The notes beneath the pieces were generated by a model. The model saw nothing but the letters and a program-made list of their open reading frames with translations. It made no database searches and was not told the origin of the DNA. The translations under genes were made by a program, and so were the position numbers. Source: Gossypium raimondii (taxonomy: Eukaryota > Streptophyta > Magnoliopsida > Malvales > Malvaceae). Taken from it: 64,000 nucleotides of DNA. How positions within the stretch are numbered: the first letter of the stretch is position 1; each line of letters opens with the position of its first letter. Where the stretch lies: positions 7,693,001 to 7,757,000 of the forward strand of contig NC_068573.1 of NCBI RefSeq assembly GCF_025698545.1, read 5' to 3'. Positions 23,329-43,039 of this stretch are shown one piece after another.

Positions 23329-25314
23329 AAAATGACATCACTTTTCAAGTTTCCCATTTTGATTTCAAGAAATCATTTCAACCCAACATTTTGAAAGTAA
23401 CCGTTGAATTCAATAACACAACTTTTTGGTTTGGGAAGTAACTCCCGAATGGTAATAATGCTTCTATGGGATAAAAGCCTATTCAACTAATGTTTGAACA
23501 ATGTCATTGCCATTCAAAACAAAAGTATTGTTTCAATCCTTTAATAGATCCTTTCCCAACCATGCATTTTCATTCCATCCATCTTTTTTCTTTCTTTCTT
23601 GCATGATATATAACATATATTATATAATTTTATACCAATAATTATGCATGTTAAAATATCGTGCATATGATAAACTAACATTTGATTTCTATCAACTAAA
23701 TAATCCTAGAGACAATCGTACTTTTTTGCATAATATAATTAATATCAGTATATCTTAACCATTAAAATCTAATTCATAAAACACGAATAAAACAAAAAAA
23801 TTGACATACATTTTCTCACCATAAAGATTTCTCTAAATCAAAATTTGACAAGATCACTAAACTCAATGTTGTCTTATTGCTGATAACCATCCTCATAATA
23901 CCATGTTTGTAGTGTCATGTCAATGTGCGGTAAACATACACACCTTCACCAATTTCTCATAATATTGCAAAACTAGAACCTTAAAATTGTTGGTGGGTGG
24001 GGATAAAAAATAAATTTATGAGAAATTAACAAAGGTTTCGAGACATGTATCAATGTCACTTTCTTTAAGATTCTATTCGCCTTCACCTATAATTTGATGT
24101 GCAAAAGAGTTACTGGTAAATGAATCTCGAGGATACAATGAGCCAATGGTTGTCGACATTTTGCACTAACAAAAACAATCCATTGAGCATTGAGTCGAGC
24201 ATAGCAAGAGTGTCAATTTCTATAAAGAACTTCTATGGTAATTCTTTATAGAACAATCTAAAAATATTAGAAGATGGAGGAGAATAAAAAGAAACTTTTG
24301 TTTATGTATTTTGGTGTGTCATACAAATGAAATTTTACTCATATTTATAGAAGATCTCATGTCTCTTCATAGCAACGTAACTATCCAAATGGATAACCAC
24401 ATCTTTTAGCAATAAACATAATTATTCAATAGATATTTACTAAAATAATTATGACCCTATGTTAATAATCAAACATCATAACTTTCAATAATACGAGACA
24501 TAACTCATCACTCGAATAGAGACAACTCTTGATTAATAATCAAGTGATATAATTTTGATTACTTATAAATTTTCATTTGCAACTATTGAAACACTATATA
24601 TATTTTGAAAGTGTTCCAATATATTTAATTTTCATATGATATATATTAAATAATATATAAAACATAATTAACATATTATAAACTTGAAAATAGGTCGGAT
24701 TGGACTGAACTCGAATTTTAAATATTGAATCTCGAGCCTATTTATATTATAAACAAACTTAATTTTTATCCAAACTCAATTTTTCGGTTTAATATTTTTG
24801 TCCTAAACCTCTCAAAATTTCAACCAAGGTCTACTCCCAAACCATCTAAATCATTCTCTATATGTATCCAACTGGGAGAAAGAGAAAAAATTGTATGAAT
24901 CAGAATATTATTCATTTCCAATAGTTTTATGCCACATCAATAATTTCATTTTAAATTTCAGGATTTTAATTTGGATATAATTTTTTTCAAGATGAAAATA
25001 TTGATGTATCATAAAACTTACACAAATAATGTTGCGTCACTATTTCATACAACCACGTACATGTCTAAGTTTTATTGTTGTTTTAATTTCGTTGACGGCC
25101 TGCAAAGTTGGAAACATCCAATTTACCACATTTCATGCATCTTGCATTATTATTAGTAGTAGTAGTAGTGCTTAAAGACGGCAATCTCCCTGCAGCCTTA
25201 ATGATTGAGACTCTTTAACTGCTCCCCTTCAACATCTCCATTAAACTAAAGTTGCACAAATCTAATGAAAGCACGAATTTTTCCATTTTTCTTTTTAAAA
25301 ATTGAATAACTTCC
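23329..25314. other. Intergenic stretch without a recognised gene
   Basis: AT-rich. The part at about 24200-24620 has the look of a degenerate retrotransposon LTR (leader-like CATTTATAGAAG, repeated GGATAACCACATC-like phrases), but no ends or TSD were found. A short (TAG)n run lies at 25153-25168. Confidence 0.4.
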
Positions 25315-25323
25315 TATATATAT
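25315..25323 (+). promoter_or_regulatory. Probable TATA box of the oxidoreductase gene
   Basis: TATATATAT lies 51 bp before the ATG at 25374, giving a short leader of about 20-25 nt. Confidence 0.5.
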
Positions 25324-25343
25324 TTGTGTTGGTAGAATTGTAA

Positions 25344-31814
<6,471 letters not shown>

Positions 31815-32370
31815 GTTGGGTTAATGTTAATGTTACTCGGACTCGAGTACTTCTGTACGCTGTGTATGCACTTTATTCTAAGCTTTTTCATGTAGAAGGT
31901 CTTCGGAGGGTCAAACCCCTCACCCATGTCTAGATATGCCTTGGATATAGGTGATGAGCATGGATATTTCGAGAAAAATAAAGAGTCCGAGCAATATAGG
32001 TTAGTGTACTTTAGTCCTTCTGTAATAAATTAGTCTCTCTGGAAATGGATTAATAATGAAATATATGAAAAGTAAAGATTCTGAAATCTCAAATATTTGG
32101 AGTCCTTTGTTGGTGACTGTGGCTGTAAAATACATATACATATATATATATCCAATGCACATAAGTCTACTTTTTCCTGTTAAGAATCCAGCCAACCAAA
32201 CATCCATTTCTAATAATATTTTGTTTCCTTGAACTAATCAGCAACTAGAAAGCTAAGGAAATAACAATTACTTTCTTCTTATTGCTACTCCCAGCCATAA
32301 CCATAAGGTAGCAAAGTCTCCTTTATTGCATATGTAGTTTCCCTGGATATACAGGTGCATGTTTCAAAGT
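31815..32370. other. Convergent intergenic spacer
   Basis: It holds the 3' UTRs of two convergent genes. AATAAA-type signals occur at about 31977-31982 (plus strand) and AT-rich sequence near 32140. No separate gene seen. Confidence 0.5.
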
Positions 32371-35300
32371 TTACATGGAATCTAAGCACCAACAGTAGTA
32401 ATCAGACCTCGAGATAGCCAGCATTGCTTCCGGAGACATTCTCTCAAGCTCGCTTTGCCTTGATGGTGCAAAGTTGTTCCGATTTCGAGGGTCAGAAGCC
32501 TGTGGATAGTCTTCTCTCTGGTGAACTTGGTTCCTCATCCTCAGGTAAAGCCTCATTGTTGCAACACAGTCTTCATAAGGGTCTTGAACGCCAGCTTGTA
32601 TATCATATCTGATATATATACATATATACACAAGGGTCAACAATCAATGATATGATCATAGGGATTGAGGGACAATATATATACACTTACCCCAAATATG
32701 TTTGAGTCAAGTACTTGAGTGAGTTGCTAAGTTTGTTTGTTTTCATTAAAGGTGGATATGCTGCAGTATCCCTATAGGCAATAATAAAATCACATCATAT
32801 AAATTTTGTATATTGTAATGAATGTGATGGTAAACTTTACCTTATCATAAATGATGGATATTGTAAATGCAGGGATTGAAGAAGAGGATGAAGATGATGA
32901 CCCACAAGAATCCTAGCTTTTCCAGCTTTAGGTGATCGAATTTTCCACATTGCTTCTCCATTGCAAAGAAACTCTTCGATCCTTCTTTGCACTTGTTTCA
33001 ATGGCATTCCATCTCTCAAATGTTCGCCTCCAATGCCACTGTTTTCATACCTAAAAAAAACACGTAGTTCAATTATGTGAATTATTGTTTTATATTTCCT
33101 TTCATTAGACATTAGAGCTAACAAATTCGAGAAAATAAAAAGTCAATTAAATTATAATGTTGAATTTGATTTCTATTGAATTCCATTCAATTTTATTATT
33201 GAGTTAAAAAAAATACTTCCAACTTTACTATTTTTAAAAAGGTAAGTCCTGTACCCATTATTTATTTTACAGTTTCAGTGTAGTACCGTTTGGGTCAAAG
33301 CGATATTGAGATATGCAACTAAAACTCTGAAGATAAAATTTAAGTTCTCATGCCTACAACATAATGTTCTAGCCACTAGGTCAAGAGTTTGTTGGCTGAT
33401 TGAAATTTTTTTTATTTAATCTTTAATTGATTATAATAAAAATAAATATTTTAATTTTAAATTAATAAAAAAACTAAAATATATTATATAAAAAAATCAC
33501 ACGTAAATAGTAATTGACATAATTTTATAAGATCACGAATTGTGTGGTTGGTACCTATAATTTGGAACTGAAATAGGTGGTTTCACATAAACATGGAAGA
33601 TGATATTCTCGTATTCGTCAACCATGCAAACCCTAGCACAACCATCCATTGACTCATTGTTCCCACCACCATCCACCATTTGGCAAGCCAGTGCAACCAC
33701 ATGCGACGAAAACCCATTGTCCACAACAGTAGTAGACTTATTCGCCGGTCGAGACATTGTTCCCTGTAATAAGACGTCCACCAAAACTGCATTTTAATTA
33801 AGCTAAATTTCAGCATTGTAGTTTGAAATAATTTTTTTTCAAAGCTAAATTAGATGAATACATAATTTACTCCGGAGAAGCGGCATCGGTGTTGGTGAAG
33901 CTTAAGAGCGTGAGGGCTTTCGAGAATCGATAAGCAGAATTTGCATCCTAGGATTTTGAATAATTTATTGCATTCTTGTTTCGGTAAAGGACCTACAATT
34001 TATCAAATCATAGGTTTTAAATCATATATGCTCGAACTCAGATCCTCTTGCATTGAAATCAAGATTCATACCAATGCCAAGTTCATTTTTTGATGCCTAC
34101 TATTTTTGTCTTAACCCTATCAAATTTTAGGTGAGACTATATGCGGGTAGTTTGGATTTCGAATAGGTCTAATTTGAAATAAAAATATCAATTTTATCTA
34201 AACTCATTCATATTTGTTAATGATTAACCCAAATTAATTTAAATCTATCAATTTTAAAAAAATTATATTTAATATTTAGTATTTTATATACTTTCATTTT
34301 TTAAATTTATAAGGTTAAATTTTACTATTAGTCCTTGTATTTTAATTTAGTATTTTTAGTTCTTATACTTTTGAATTTTAAAATTTTAGTTTTCACTAAA
34401 CAATAATTGTTAAGTTCATTAAGTTGAGTATATAATGCTATGTCACTTATTATTTCCATACATTACTCACTAAAAATGCGGTTAATGAATTAGTGACTAT
34501 CATGTCTGGAGACTAAAATTCCAAGTTTTGAAAAAGTATAGAGACATAGAATGATCTAATTAGAGAATATTGATTAACGCTACTACTGTATGCATAGTAC
34601 TTGATTAGTAGTTGAATCTAACCAAACAAATTTAACTGTTATTGTTTGGGTCAAGCCTAAAATTTTAGAAGTAAAGGGACTAAAATTGATCAATTTAAAG
34701 TACAAGGACAAAATTCACAACTTTCGCAAAAAGTACAAAGACTAATAGCAGAGTTTAACTGATTTTTAAAATCGAGAACAGATTGAACTAGGTTAAGCTT
34801 GAGTGTTAGATAATGGAGCTTAAGTATAGCTCATATTTTAATTCAAGTCTAATATTTTTATCTAAACTTTTTCAGATATTGAGGTGAACAGATTTCACGG
34901 CTCAAGGACCCCAAAAAAATTAAAACAAAATAGACTAACCAGTGTTGAAGACATACCTATAAGATGTTCCCTTAGAGAATCAAAGGACCTGCAGTGTTTA
35001 TTACAAAGTACACAGGTAGGTTCATGAAGTGAATGATATGAAGTTCTCATGTGATCAACCAAATGCTCCATTTTGTTGAACTCTCTGAAACATGCTGCGC
35101 ATTTCTTCCTTCACTTCCAAACACTCCATATGTTAATATTTTTTTATTAAAATAAGGGCTAAACTACAAATCAAAGGATAGGGACTTGTTTGAGTAAAGT
35201 AAAAGTATATGGGTTTGTTTAACAAAAGTAAACTACCTCGAGGGCTTTAATTTACAATAGTTTTAACCTAATTTGTTGTCTTTCTTCTTTTTTTTAAAAG

Positions 35301-35723
35301 AAAATTAAACAATATGTATCGAATCTAATTGTTAAACATGAATGTATTTAATATAGGACAAAACAACATTTAGTCTCTAAAGTTGACATTTAAAAAAAAA
35401 AAAAGTCCTTGAATTTTGTTGTGGTCACATTAGTTCTAGAACTTGACAAATTTTCTCAATTTTGCTCCATGTGATAATGCAACGCTCTCAGAGTGCCGCG
35501 TAATCGCATAGACTAAAATTAAGAAAAGTTGTCAAATTCAAAGACTAATGTGGACAAAAAACATTCAAGGATCAAATTGGTAAAATTTATCAAATTCAAG
35601 AACTAAATGCTAGTTTATCCCATTAGAAAAATAAAGAGTCGAAGTGACATAAATGTGCATAGGATGGTGTGTGTGTGAAGGAGTAAGATGGAAAGAATAC
35701 CGAATGCTTTCTGCAAACTCCAT
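32371..35723 (-). CDS. Zinc-finger/exonuclease-fold protein (plant RNA exonuclease 4-like), 7 exons, 344 aa, catalytic residues lost
   Basis: Exons on the minus strand: 35701-35723, 34957-35108, 33871-33992, 33555-33763, 32841-33050, 32691-32771 and 32371-32608. They total 1035 nt with stop, and every GT-AG junction and phase agrees. Three zinc-finger-like motifs come first: C11-C14-H27-H33; C40-C43 with H56; C75-C78-H91-C95. The exonuclease-fold domain (about 121-290) matches plant proteins annotated as REX4/apoptosis-enhancing-nuclease-like and ends SRSDYYCWCLDSM. The DEDDh residues are mostly gone: the usual DCEM is A125-C-Q127-M, the usual ND of motif II is P224-L225, and the motif III histidine is Q274; only D279 remains. 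A nucleic-acid-binding, non-catalytic role is inferred. The start MEFAESIR is chosen over an in-frame ATG 69 nt upstream (35790-35792), since relatives begin close to the first finger. Two introns carry inverted-repeat elements. Confidence 0.88.
34314..34763. mobile_element. Inverted-repeat (MITE-like) element in the intron between exons 2 and 3 fingers
   Basis: The left end GTTAAATTTTACTATTAGTC and the right end, on the other strand GTTAAACTCTGCTATTAGTC, are inverted repeats followed by CTTTGTACTTTT-like sequence. It lies in the intron between the exons 34957-35108 and 33871-33992. No convincing target duplication was found, so the class is uncertain. Confidence 0.6.
35354..35619. mobile_element. 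Short inverted-repeat element in the first intron
   Basis: The left end GGACAAAACAACATTTAGTC and the right end, on the other strand GGGATAAACTAGCATTTAGT, form inverted repeats, continuing through TCCTTGAATTT. Length about 265 bp, between the first two exons of the exonuclease-like gene. TSD unclear. Confidence 0.6.
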
Positions 35724-35792
35724 CTTTGTTAATTGATGATAGTTGAAATATGTAAGGAGGAGTTGAGGAAGAAGATGGGTACGGCAGGCCAC

Positions 35793-37499
35793 TTATATCA
35801 GTTGGATTTTGGAGCTGTCTAGTATAACATTCCTTGTAATCTAAAAATAATATTTGGATTCTAAATGGGTGTGGGATACGAATATATATTATATTATATT
35901 ATTAATTAATTAATTAATAATGATAAACAAATAACTTAAAATGAAAATAGTTCAATGTTAATATACAATTTAATTAAATATAATTTTAAAATACTTAATT
36001 TTATTTGAAGTTAATATAATTTAATTCTATAATGATTTAATACAATTTTAAAGCAATTAAAATTTTAGTATTTTGTAATTATAAATTGAGGAATATATAT
36101 AGATATATAGATATAATGGTCCTTTTATTTAAAATTTTGTATTTTATACCAAATAAGTGTATATTTTTTCCTATAATATAAACATTAAAAGTGTAATTTT
36201 AATACCATATAAGTATTAAATATAAGGAATATTTATTAAAAATATGTATTTTACAAATTACAAATTGGGTTTTCCTTTACTAAATGGTACAAATTCTAAT
36301 ACAAATTCAAGGGTTAAATGTTGACACTAACCTTTTTATTATATAAAAATAAAATAAAAATTGAATATTATTGAAGAATTTTTAGTTGAATGATACATTT
36401 CGGAGAAGATAGACTATTGATTTTCAATTCAATCAATTAAATTAATTACAATATTACCCTTACTCGGGTACGCGTTAAACTTTAAGAAGAATAAAGAAGA
36501 GGTTTTTCTTAGGGCATTTTGCAAAAAGAAAAAAAGGTTGGTGCAACGTAATGAAAAGCAAGGTATATATTTGGGTCAAAATATTGATCTTTTCATTGTT
36601 TTTTCATAGTTTACTTTCAACTGTAAGCGTTTCACTCACAATGGAAGGATAAAAAAGGGATCCTCAATTCAGTTGTTTGATTCCTTACGACTTAAATGGA
36701 ATTTTATTCCCTTGATTTTCTCAGTCCGCCTATTCATGTCGATTTGTTTTTTGAACAACCTCATCATAGGTTCTGCTCTTTTTTATGCCATACCTAAAAG
36801 GATAATTCGCAAATCAAATTAAAGACTTAATCTTCTTAATTTTCTGTGGTTGGGTTCCTTAAAGGTTTAAAGCCACAAAAATCCCACAGTAAATGAGATT
36901 TTATTCATGGCTCACAGGTTTCCTTTAGGATTTGGTCAAAGATTTTATTCCCCCAATTTGCATAGGGAAGGAAACATTAATATATTGAAAAAGAAAAAAC
37001 CAAGTTGGTTGACATGACAAAAATTAAATCCCACTTTAAAACTCAAGATTCAAATTTCACAATGCCAATCCCTTCTTTTAATTTAGAATGCTTCTATCCA
37101 TTTTTTTTTACTCTTCTAAATATTAGTATAATATAAAATTTGGAGACGAGTTCAACCAAAGGAATCTTTTGTTAAAGTGTTATCAAATCGAATTTGAGTA
37201 TACATATCTATAAAACTAAATCGAGATTTACATCAACAAAAATAATAATAATAATATTGTTTAAGGATCACAATAAGTTAGATATCCATCATTTCTATAA
37301 GGTTTGAATTTGTTAATTATCATCATTAAATTCCATTATTACTAATCATCTAAATTTGATTTAAATAACTTTATAACTTAATTTACTTAGAATTTAAGTA
37401 AAAAAATTAAAAGGTGATAGATTTGAATAGCTAAATTATGAGGGTTTTTATGCCTTAAATCCACTATCGATAAAAAATAAAATATTCAAATAGGTTTAA
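35793..37499. other. Gene-free AT-rich stretch upstream of the exonuclease-like gene
   Basis: It includes the minus-strand promoter region of that gene. I see no gene, no clear terminal repeats and no conserved motif beyond (AT)-rich runs at 35880-35920. Confidence 0.5.
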
Positions 37500-37720
37500 T
37501 ATATCATTTGGTACTTGAGTTTGACACTTTTTTCTAATATGATATTTGTGTTATTTTTTGGTCCAATCTAATACATGTATTAGACAAAAGTTTTATATTT
37601 TGGTACCCAAAGGTAACAATGTTAACTTTTAGTGTTTAATTCGGTTTTAGAGTTAAATTTGATGAGAGCTAATTGTTAATATTTTTAGCTTTGAATTTTT
37701 CATGATTTTGTTAATAGAAT
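37500..37720 (+). repeat. Dispersed repeat, inverted copy at 58.2 kb
   Basis: The phrase GTTAACTTTTAGTGTTTAAT and flanking sequence recur in reverse complement at 58180-58395. No coding content. Confidence 0.7.
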
Positions 37721-37883
37721 AAATTTAGAGTTAATTGTATTTTTTAAATTTTTGTTTAATTTATCGCATACTGTCTGATAGATGTGATTTAATTTGAGTT
37801 TCAGGGTTGAATTGATGAAAGTTTTTTTTTTTTTACAAGAAACTATAAAGCTTTACTAATCAAATCAAAGGAACAAATGTCAT

Positions 37884-39400
37884 TGTAACACCCCTCACCC
37901 AGTCCAGTCATCGGACTTGAGCTATGGAATGCTACTACAGTTACTAGAACAAATCATACACAGTTCATAACAATTAATTCACTCAACATTGATCTGCCAC
38001 AAATCGTAGTGGCAAATTAAGAACTTTTTGGCACTTAATGAGCTTGTTTTCTAGTCATTTTAATATATTTTATTACATTTTCACATTTCGTAGCTTAGAT
38101 TCAAATTATTGCAAAATAAGTATTTTTATGCATTATTTCGAAATTAGTTGACCTATTGGGTCAATACTGGCCTTAAGGTGGTTTTAACACTTAAATTGAG
38201 TATGCAGGATACTCATTTTGAGGCCCAAAAGCATTAGGAACAACAACTGAGTCGCAACACAATTGAGTTGATGTAGAATTTTACATTCGAAGTTGTGTTC
38301 GCAACACACAATAGGCTGTGTTGCGACACAGGTGCGACGATGGGAAAAAATTAAGGGTGTTTTCGTTCGCACAACCCATATTTTATGTGATCAAGGCTTG
38401 TATTTGACCTAATTAGGGCTACAAAACTCTGTTTATAAATAGTTAAGGAAAATCTTAGGGAGCTTTTGCCAAGCCGTTTTGGGGTTTTAGTTAGTAGCTT
38501 AGGTTTTTATTTAGTTTTAGTTTATTTTCAAAAACAATTTATTTTTCTTGTTCTTTGACTTGGATTCAATTTGAGTCCAAGTCTTTATTATAAATTATTT
38601 GAGTACTTTTCTTTCACTTCTTGTTTGCAACTATCAAGATCTCAATCATTATTAAAGGATTTCGAGATTTCGAGCACATCAATTTCATCAAACAAACAAT
38701 TTCTATCTTTTTCACTTTTACATTAATTTGCATTATTTCATGATTAATTTAATTATGGAAAAGATGATTGTTAAGTCGATGAGTGGCTAGACCCTCAGGG
38801 AGATAAACAAGCAGATGTGGGAGTGATTAACAAAGGAATTAGGGTTTTCCTAATAGAGTTAGTTGGTATAAATTAATGTGTGTTTAAACCATAGGATTGA
38901 CGACCCTAGGAAGTAATCTAGGGTAAACGAGGTTGAGAGATAATTTTACCGAGTAAGTCGTGGATTTATCTTGGTAAAGAAAGTGAGGTCAAGAGATAAG
39001 TGTGTACTTGTCGATTAGTTAAGAAATGGAGGCCGAGGTAATACTGGCTAATTAATAACTACTGAAGTGAGTTAATCTTCTGCCTGTTAATTGAGAGATT
39101 TTCGATTGTTAACTTTGTTTTAGTAGTCTAGTTTTTATTTTACAACCTTAATCTTTAGTATTATTTTTTGTAATATGATTTTTAGTGATTACTGTTTAGA
39201 CCTACTAGTGTAGATAATATATTTAGATTTAATTCAACCTCCCTTGGGTACGATTCTCAGAACACTTATCGGTGTTCCGTTGTAACATTAAACTTTATTA
39301 CAATTTGATCTATTCACTTGCAGATACCACGCTTATTTTATATATTTTATTTGCACAATTTTTACTCTAAACGTTCGCACGTTTGGAGGCGGTCAAGTTG
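37884..39400 (+). mobile_element. 5' LTR of a Ty3/gypsy element
   Basis: It begins TGTAACACCCCTCACCCAG. About 1.5 kb downstream comes GTTGGCGCCGTTGCCGAGG, the sequence usually found just inside the LTR of plant gypsy elements; the LTR end is therefore near GAGGCGGTCA, at about 39400. The exact 3' boundary is inferred. Confidence 0.65.
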
Positions 39401-39999
39401 TTGGCGCCGTTGCCGAGGAGGTTTCGACATTAAATTTAAATTTATTTACTACAATTAGTAGGATAAATAGAAAAACTAAAAATTATAGATACGATCTTTG
39501 TTTTATTTTATCTTTGCCATTTTTTAGTTACTAATTTTTATTTTTCTATCACTAAATTCAGTTTGTGACACAAAGTGGGAGTGTTCCAATTGAGCCATAT
39601 CCTGATTAGGAGCAATTGTTGAAATGATGACAACAATCTTTGGGCAGAATTGGTTCGACACCAACTGGTTAAAACCCAATATTACTAAACCAATTATTAT
39701 ACCTTAGTTTGAACTCGATTACGCATTACTAACTTGGGTAACCACAAACTTGAAACTTGGTGATGATACTGGCATGGATCCAATGATATTTCTGAGATGA
39801 TTTGAAAAAAATTGCAATACAATAGGGTATGCTGGAATTTCAGATGAGGCAATTAAATTACTTTTGATTCCTTTTGCACTTGGAAGCCAGATTAAAGAAT
39901 GGTTTTTGTCCAACTATTTTTACATAGGCTCATACAAAGACCTTCTGCACTAAAAGCTCAAGCCAAATTACTCGAATTCAAGTAAGAACCAACTGAAAC
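39400..39999 (+). pseudogene. Degenerate gypsy gag remnant
   Basis: Plus-strand translation contains DPMIFLR and, after a stop, NTIGYAGISDEAIKLLLIPF and then ALGSQIKEWF. This is the classic plant gypsy gag block (ISDDAIRLRLFPFSL...AKAWL). Stops and frame changes are present, and the element is cut off by another LTR-like insertion starting at 40000. Confidence 0.7.
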
Positions 40000-42700
40000 T
40001 GTAACACCCCTAACCCCTCTTCGTTGTCAGATTAGGGTCACGGGCATTACTAACCAATCAAAACATTTAATTATATCGCAAGTAGTAGTATAAGCTAACT
40101 AATATCATCATAATATACAGGGGCAAATCATGCCAATCTAATACTTGCCTAGTAGTGTCTTATGTAATCGAATAGTATATCATGTTATGCAATGCTAAAC
40201 TTGGTCTTCCACTGTCTACACTCTTATCACTATTTATCCCTTCTTGAATGCTAGAAGTTGGATACATAACAAGATTATTCTAATTATTAGCATTAGAGTA
40301 TTGGTCTATACTCCAACTATTAATACCTTCGATGATGTTAGTAGAATTCACTTAATTCAGGTTTGCCAATTCATTCCAATTCATAGTAAAAGTTACTCTT
40401 ACAGCCTCTATTTTGAGTCTATGGAACCGTAAAAACAGTCTAAAAATAGGTAGGGACTAATTTGGAACAATTTTGAAAGTTTAGGGCCATTTTTGAAAAT
40501 GCCTAAAAATAGGGGACACACGGCCATGTGGAATGGCCCAGACTATGTGACTCTCGAAGATAGGACACATGGTCGTGTCCCAGCCCTGTAACTCACTGAC
40601 TTGAGACACATGTCGTGTCTCAGCCCGTGTAACTCACTGACTTGAGTCATACAGCCATGTCCTAGGCCGTGTGTCAGCCCATGTGGAAACTATACTTATA
40701 CTATTTTTCAACACGCCCAGGGCACACGCCTGTGTGTGTTACCCATGTGTGACACACGGCCGTGTGACAGACCGTGTGCACCTATAAGTACCTTAACATT
40801 CAAGTTTACCATTTCATGGTTACTTGGACACTAAGCAACTCAATTACTAACCATTTAACCTATTCAAAACTCAATTAAACATGCTCAAAACATGCCAAAA
40901 CAACCATCTTAAGTGCCTAACTAATGTATCGTCATTGGCACCACAATTTATATCATCAAGCATATTAACAAAGCATCAACCATTCAAAGCTTTCACTCAT
41001 ACCAATTTTTTCATAATTGAACTAATATTTAGCTACTTAGGCTACCAATTTTTTTTAAGCTATACACATACCCAAAACTATAAACTAGGTTAACATACCG
41101 TCATAGCCTTAACCACAACCATATATACAATCAACCATCATTTCACTAGCAAACCAAAATATCAACACCTTATAAACAACATCAACAAATGACTCCCTAG
41201 GTACATGCCATTACAAAATAAGATATCACCACACTTGAGCTTGGGATTTGTTGCTTGATGCTGAGTCGGCGATAAGTCAAAAAGTACCTAGCTTGCGAAT
41301 GGAAAAAAAATGCATGCTGAGTATAACTCAGTGATATTTCTATAATCCAAACAATTTAAACTTGATATGAACAGATAAGATATAAAGATGCAATAAGTAA
41401 TGTAATAAAACATATGTATCAAATCAATAATGCCAACTTACTCCTTCTTTATTCATATTCAATAAAGTTCACAAGTTTTAGCACACGACAATAATATTTC
41501 ATATGTTCAAGCACATATCAATGGTATTCCATATATATAGCATTTGGTAATACAACTCATGTAATGGCACGACTCATCATTTTGATCAATACTTGAATTC
41601 ATTTCAAAATTCACATCTTATTTCATCATTTCATATTTCATATTTCATTTCTCATCTCATATTCATTTCTCAACTTTGTCATCTCAATATCAAACACATA
41701 CATTTATTATTTAATTTTCTCTATTAACACGACTCGGACTCAGACGGATACACGGATCCAACCAACACACCAGTTTGGCACCCAGTGCCTCATCAGATAA
41801 ATCCAAAGTAATAACTATGCCCATCACTATATAAATTGACACCCAGTGTCTCATCGGTTAAATCGAAGCAAATTGGCACCCAATGCCTTATCAACTCGAA
41901 GTCGAAGAAATCCCTGAACTCTTCCTATCCTATGACATGCCATCTATATCTGACTTAGCCCGAAATAGTTAATAGGGTTCCATTTCACTTTCAATTACAC
42001 CCAATGTCCAATTCTCATATATTCACATTGTCACATATAAACATATATTCACTTCAATATTCATATAACCAATACATTCATAATATACCAAATCAATCTA
42101 TTTCAATCGAGTATGAATTCAATTCAATCTTAAGTACAAGAGTACTCATCTCAAGTGTTTACCATATGCAACAATTCAAAATGCAATAATTTATAACTTA
42201 GTTCGGATTATAGAAACACAAACCGTGAATTTCGAGCTATTCGACGTTGATTTTATTCTTCCCCTTTTTACTCGAGGATTCCGGTACGACGTTAGCTACA
42301 GAATAAAAAAATTAAGTTACATTAATATTACGCATTTCAATTTCACATTAAATTTTCAACTTTTACACTATATTTAGATTATTCTTCAATTTAGTCCCTA
42401 AACCGAGACTAATTTTAATCTCTATATTTAACTTTGAATTTTTATACTACTTTCATTATAAGATAAATTTAGCTCCATATTTTCACTTCTACCCTTTAAT
42501 TTTGAAGTTTTCACAATGTTGTCCCTATTTCTCAAAATCAACAATTAATTCAACAATTTAGTCCTTTTCCACTTCTAACATAAAAATCTAGCTATTTAAT
42601 CCATCATACTTAAGCTATTCAACAATAACGATTAATGGACTAATAATATTCAAATAAAAGGATTTCTGTATAATGCTCTGAAAGGTTTTCTAAATAGTAC
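40000..42700 (+). mobile_element. LTR-like element, TGTAACACCCC start; right end uncertain
   Basis: It begins TGTAACACCCCTAACCCC and contains two features frequent in such LTRs: a cluster of ACACGG/CCGTGTG phrases (40500-40790) and a GGCACCCAGTGCC phrase repeated three times (about 41774-41900). The 3' end was not located with confidence. Short frames such as 40244-40432, 40881-41093 and 42004-42189 show no recognised protein. Confidence 0.5.
40500..40790 (+). repeat. CCGTGTG/ACACGG-rich degenerate repeat
   Basis: Repeated variants of ACACGGCCATGTG, CAGCCCGTGTAACTCACTGA and GACTTGAGACACATG. It is internal to the LTR-like element. Confidence 0.7.
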
Positions 42701-43039
42701 AAGGACCTGAAACAGGACCACTAGTCAGAACTTACCAAATCTATGAGTTGGAAATGTTTGGGAATAAATAGTTTAAATTGTGATTATTTCTGCAGGTTTC
42801 TGTCAAAGTTACCAGATCTGAACAAGAAGGCATGGTAATGCGTTAGTAATAGAACTTTGATGAACAACGAGCAATGTCAACCTAAGCATTAAAATGGGAT
42901 CATTCTTGAAAAATGACATTCTGCATTCATACACATCCAGTTAGGAGCATTTGACTCATTCTGATCATAACATCCTAATTGCTTGGCATAAATATAGGCT
43001 CATGAAATGGATTCTACAGGTCATGTTCCCAAGAGAACG

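Noticed and set aside
33583..33816. Alternative frames across an exonuclease-like gene exon
   Set aside because: Only the frame of exon 33555-33763 joins neighbouring exons in phase; the others are shadows.
33300..34090. Further SINE-like fragments in exonuclease-gene introns
   Set aside because: Minus-strand A-box-like phrases (TGACCTAGTGGCTAGAAC; TTGGCATTGGTATGA) are suggestive, but the bodies are too diverged to place boundaries.
35790..35792. Upstream in-frame ATG as the start of the exonuclease-like protein
   Set aside because: It would add a 23-residue leader with no matching relative known to me; the ATG at 35721-35723 gives the usual short lead to the first zinc finger.
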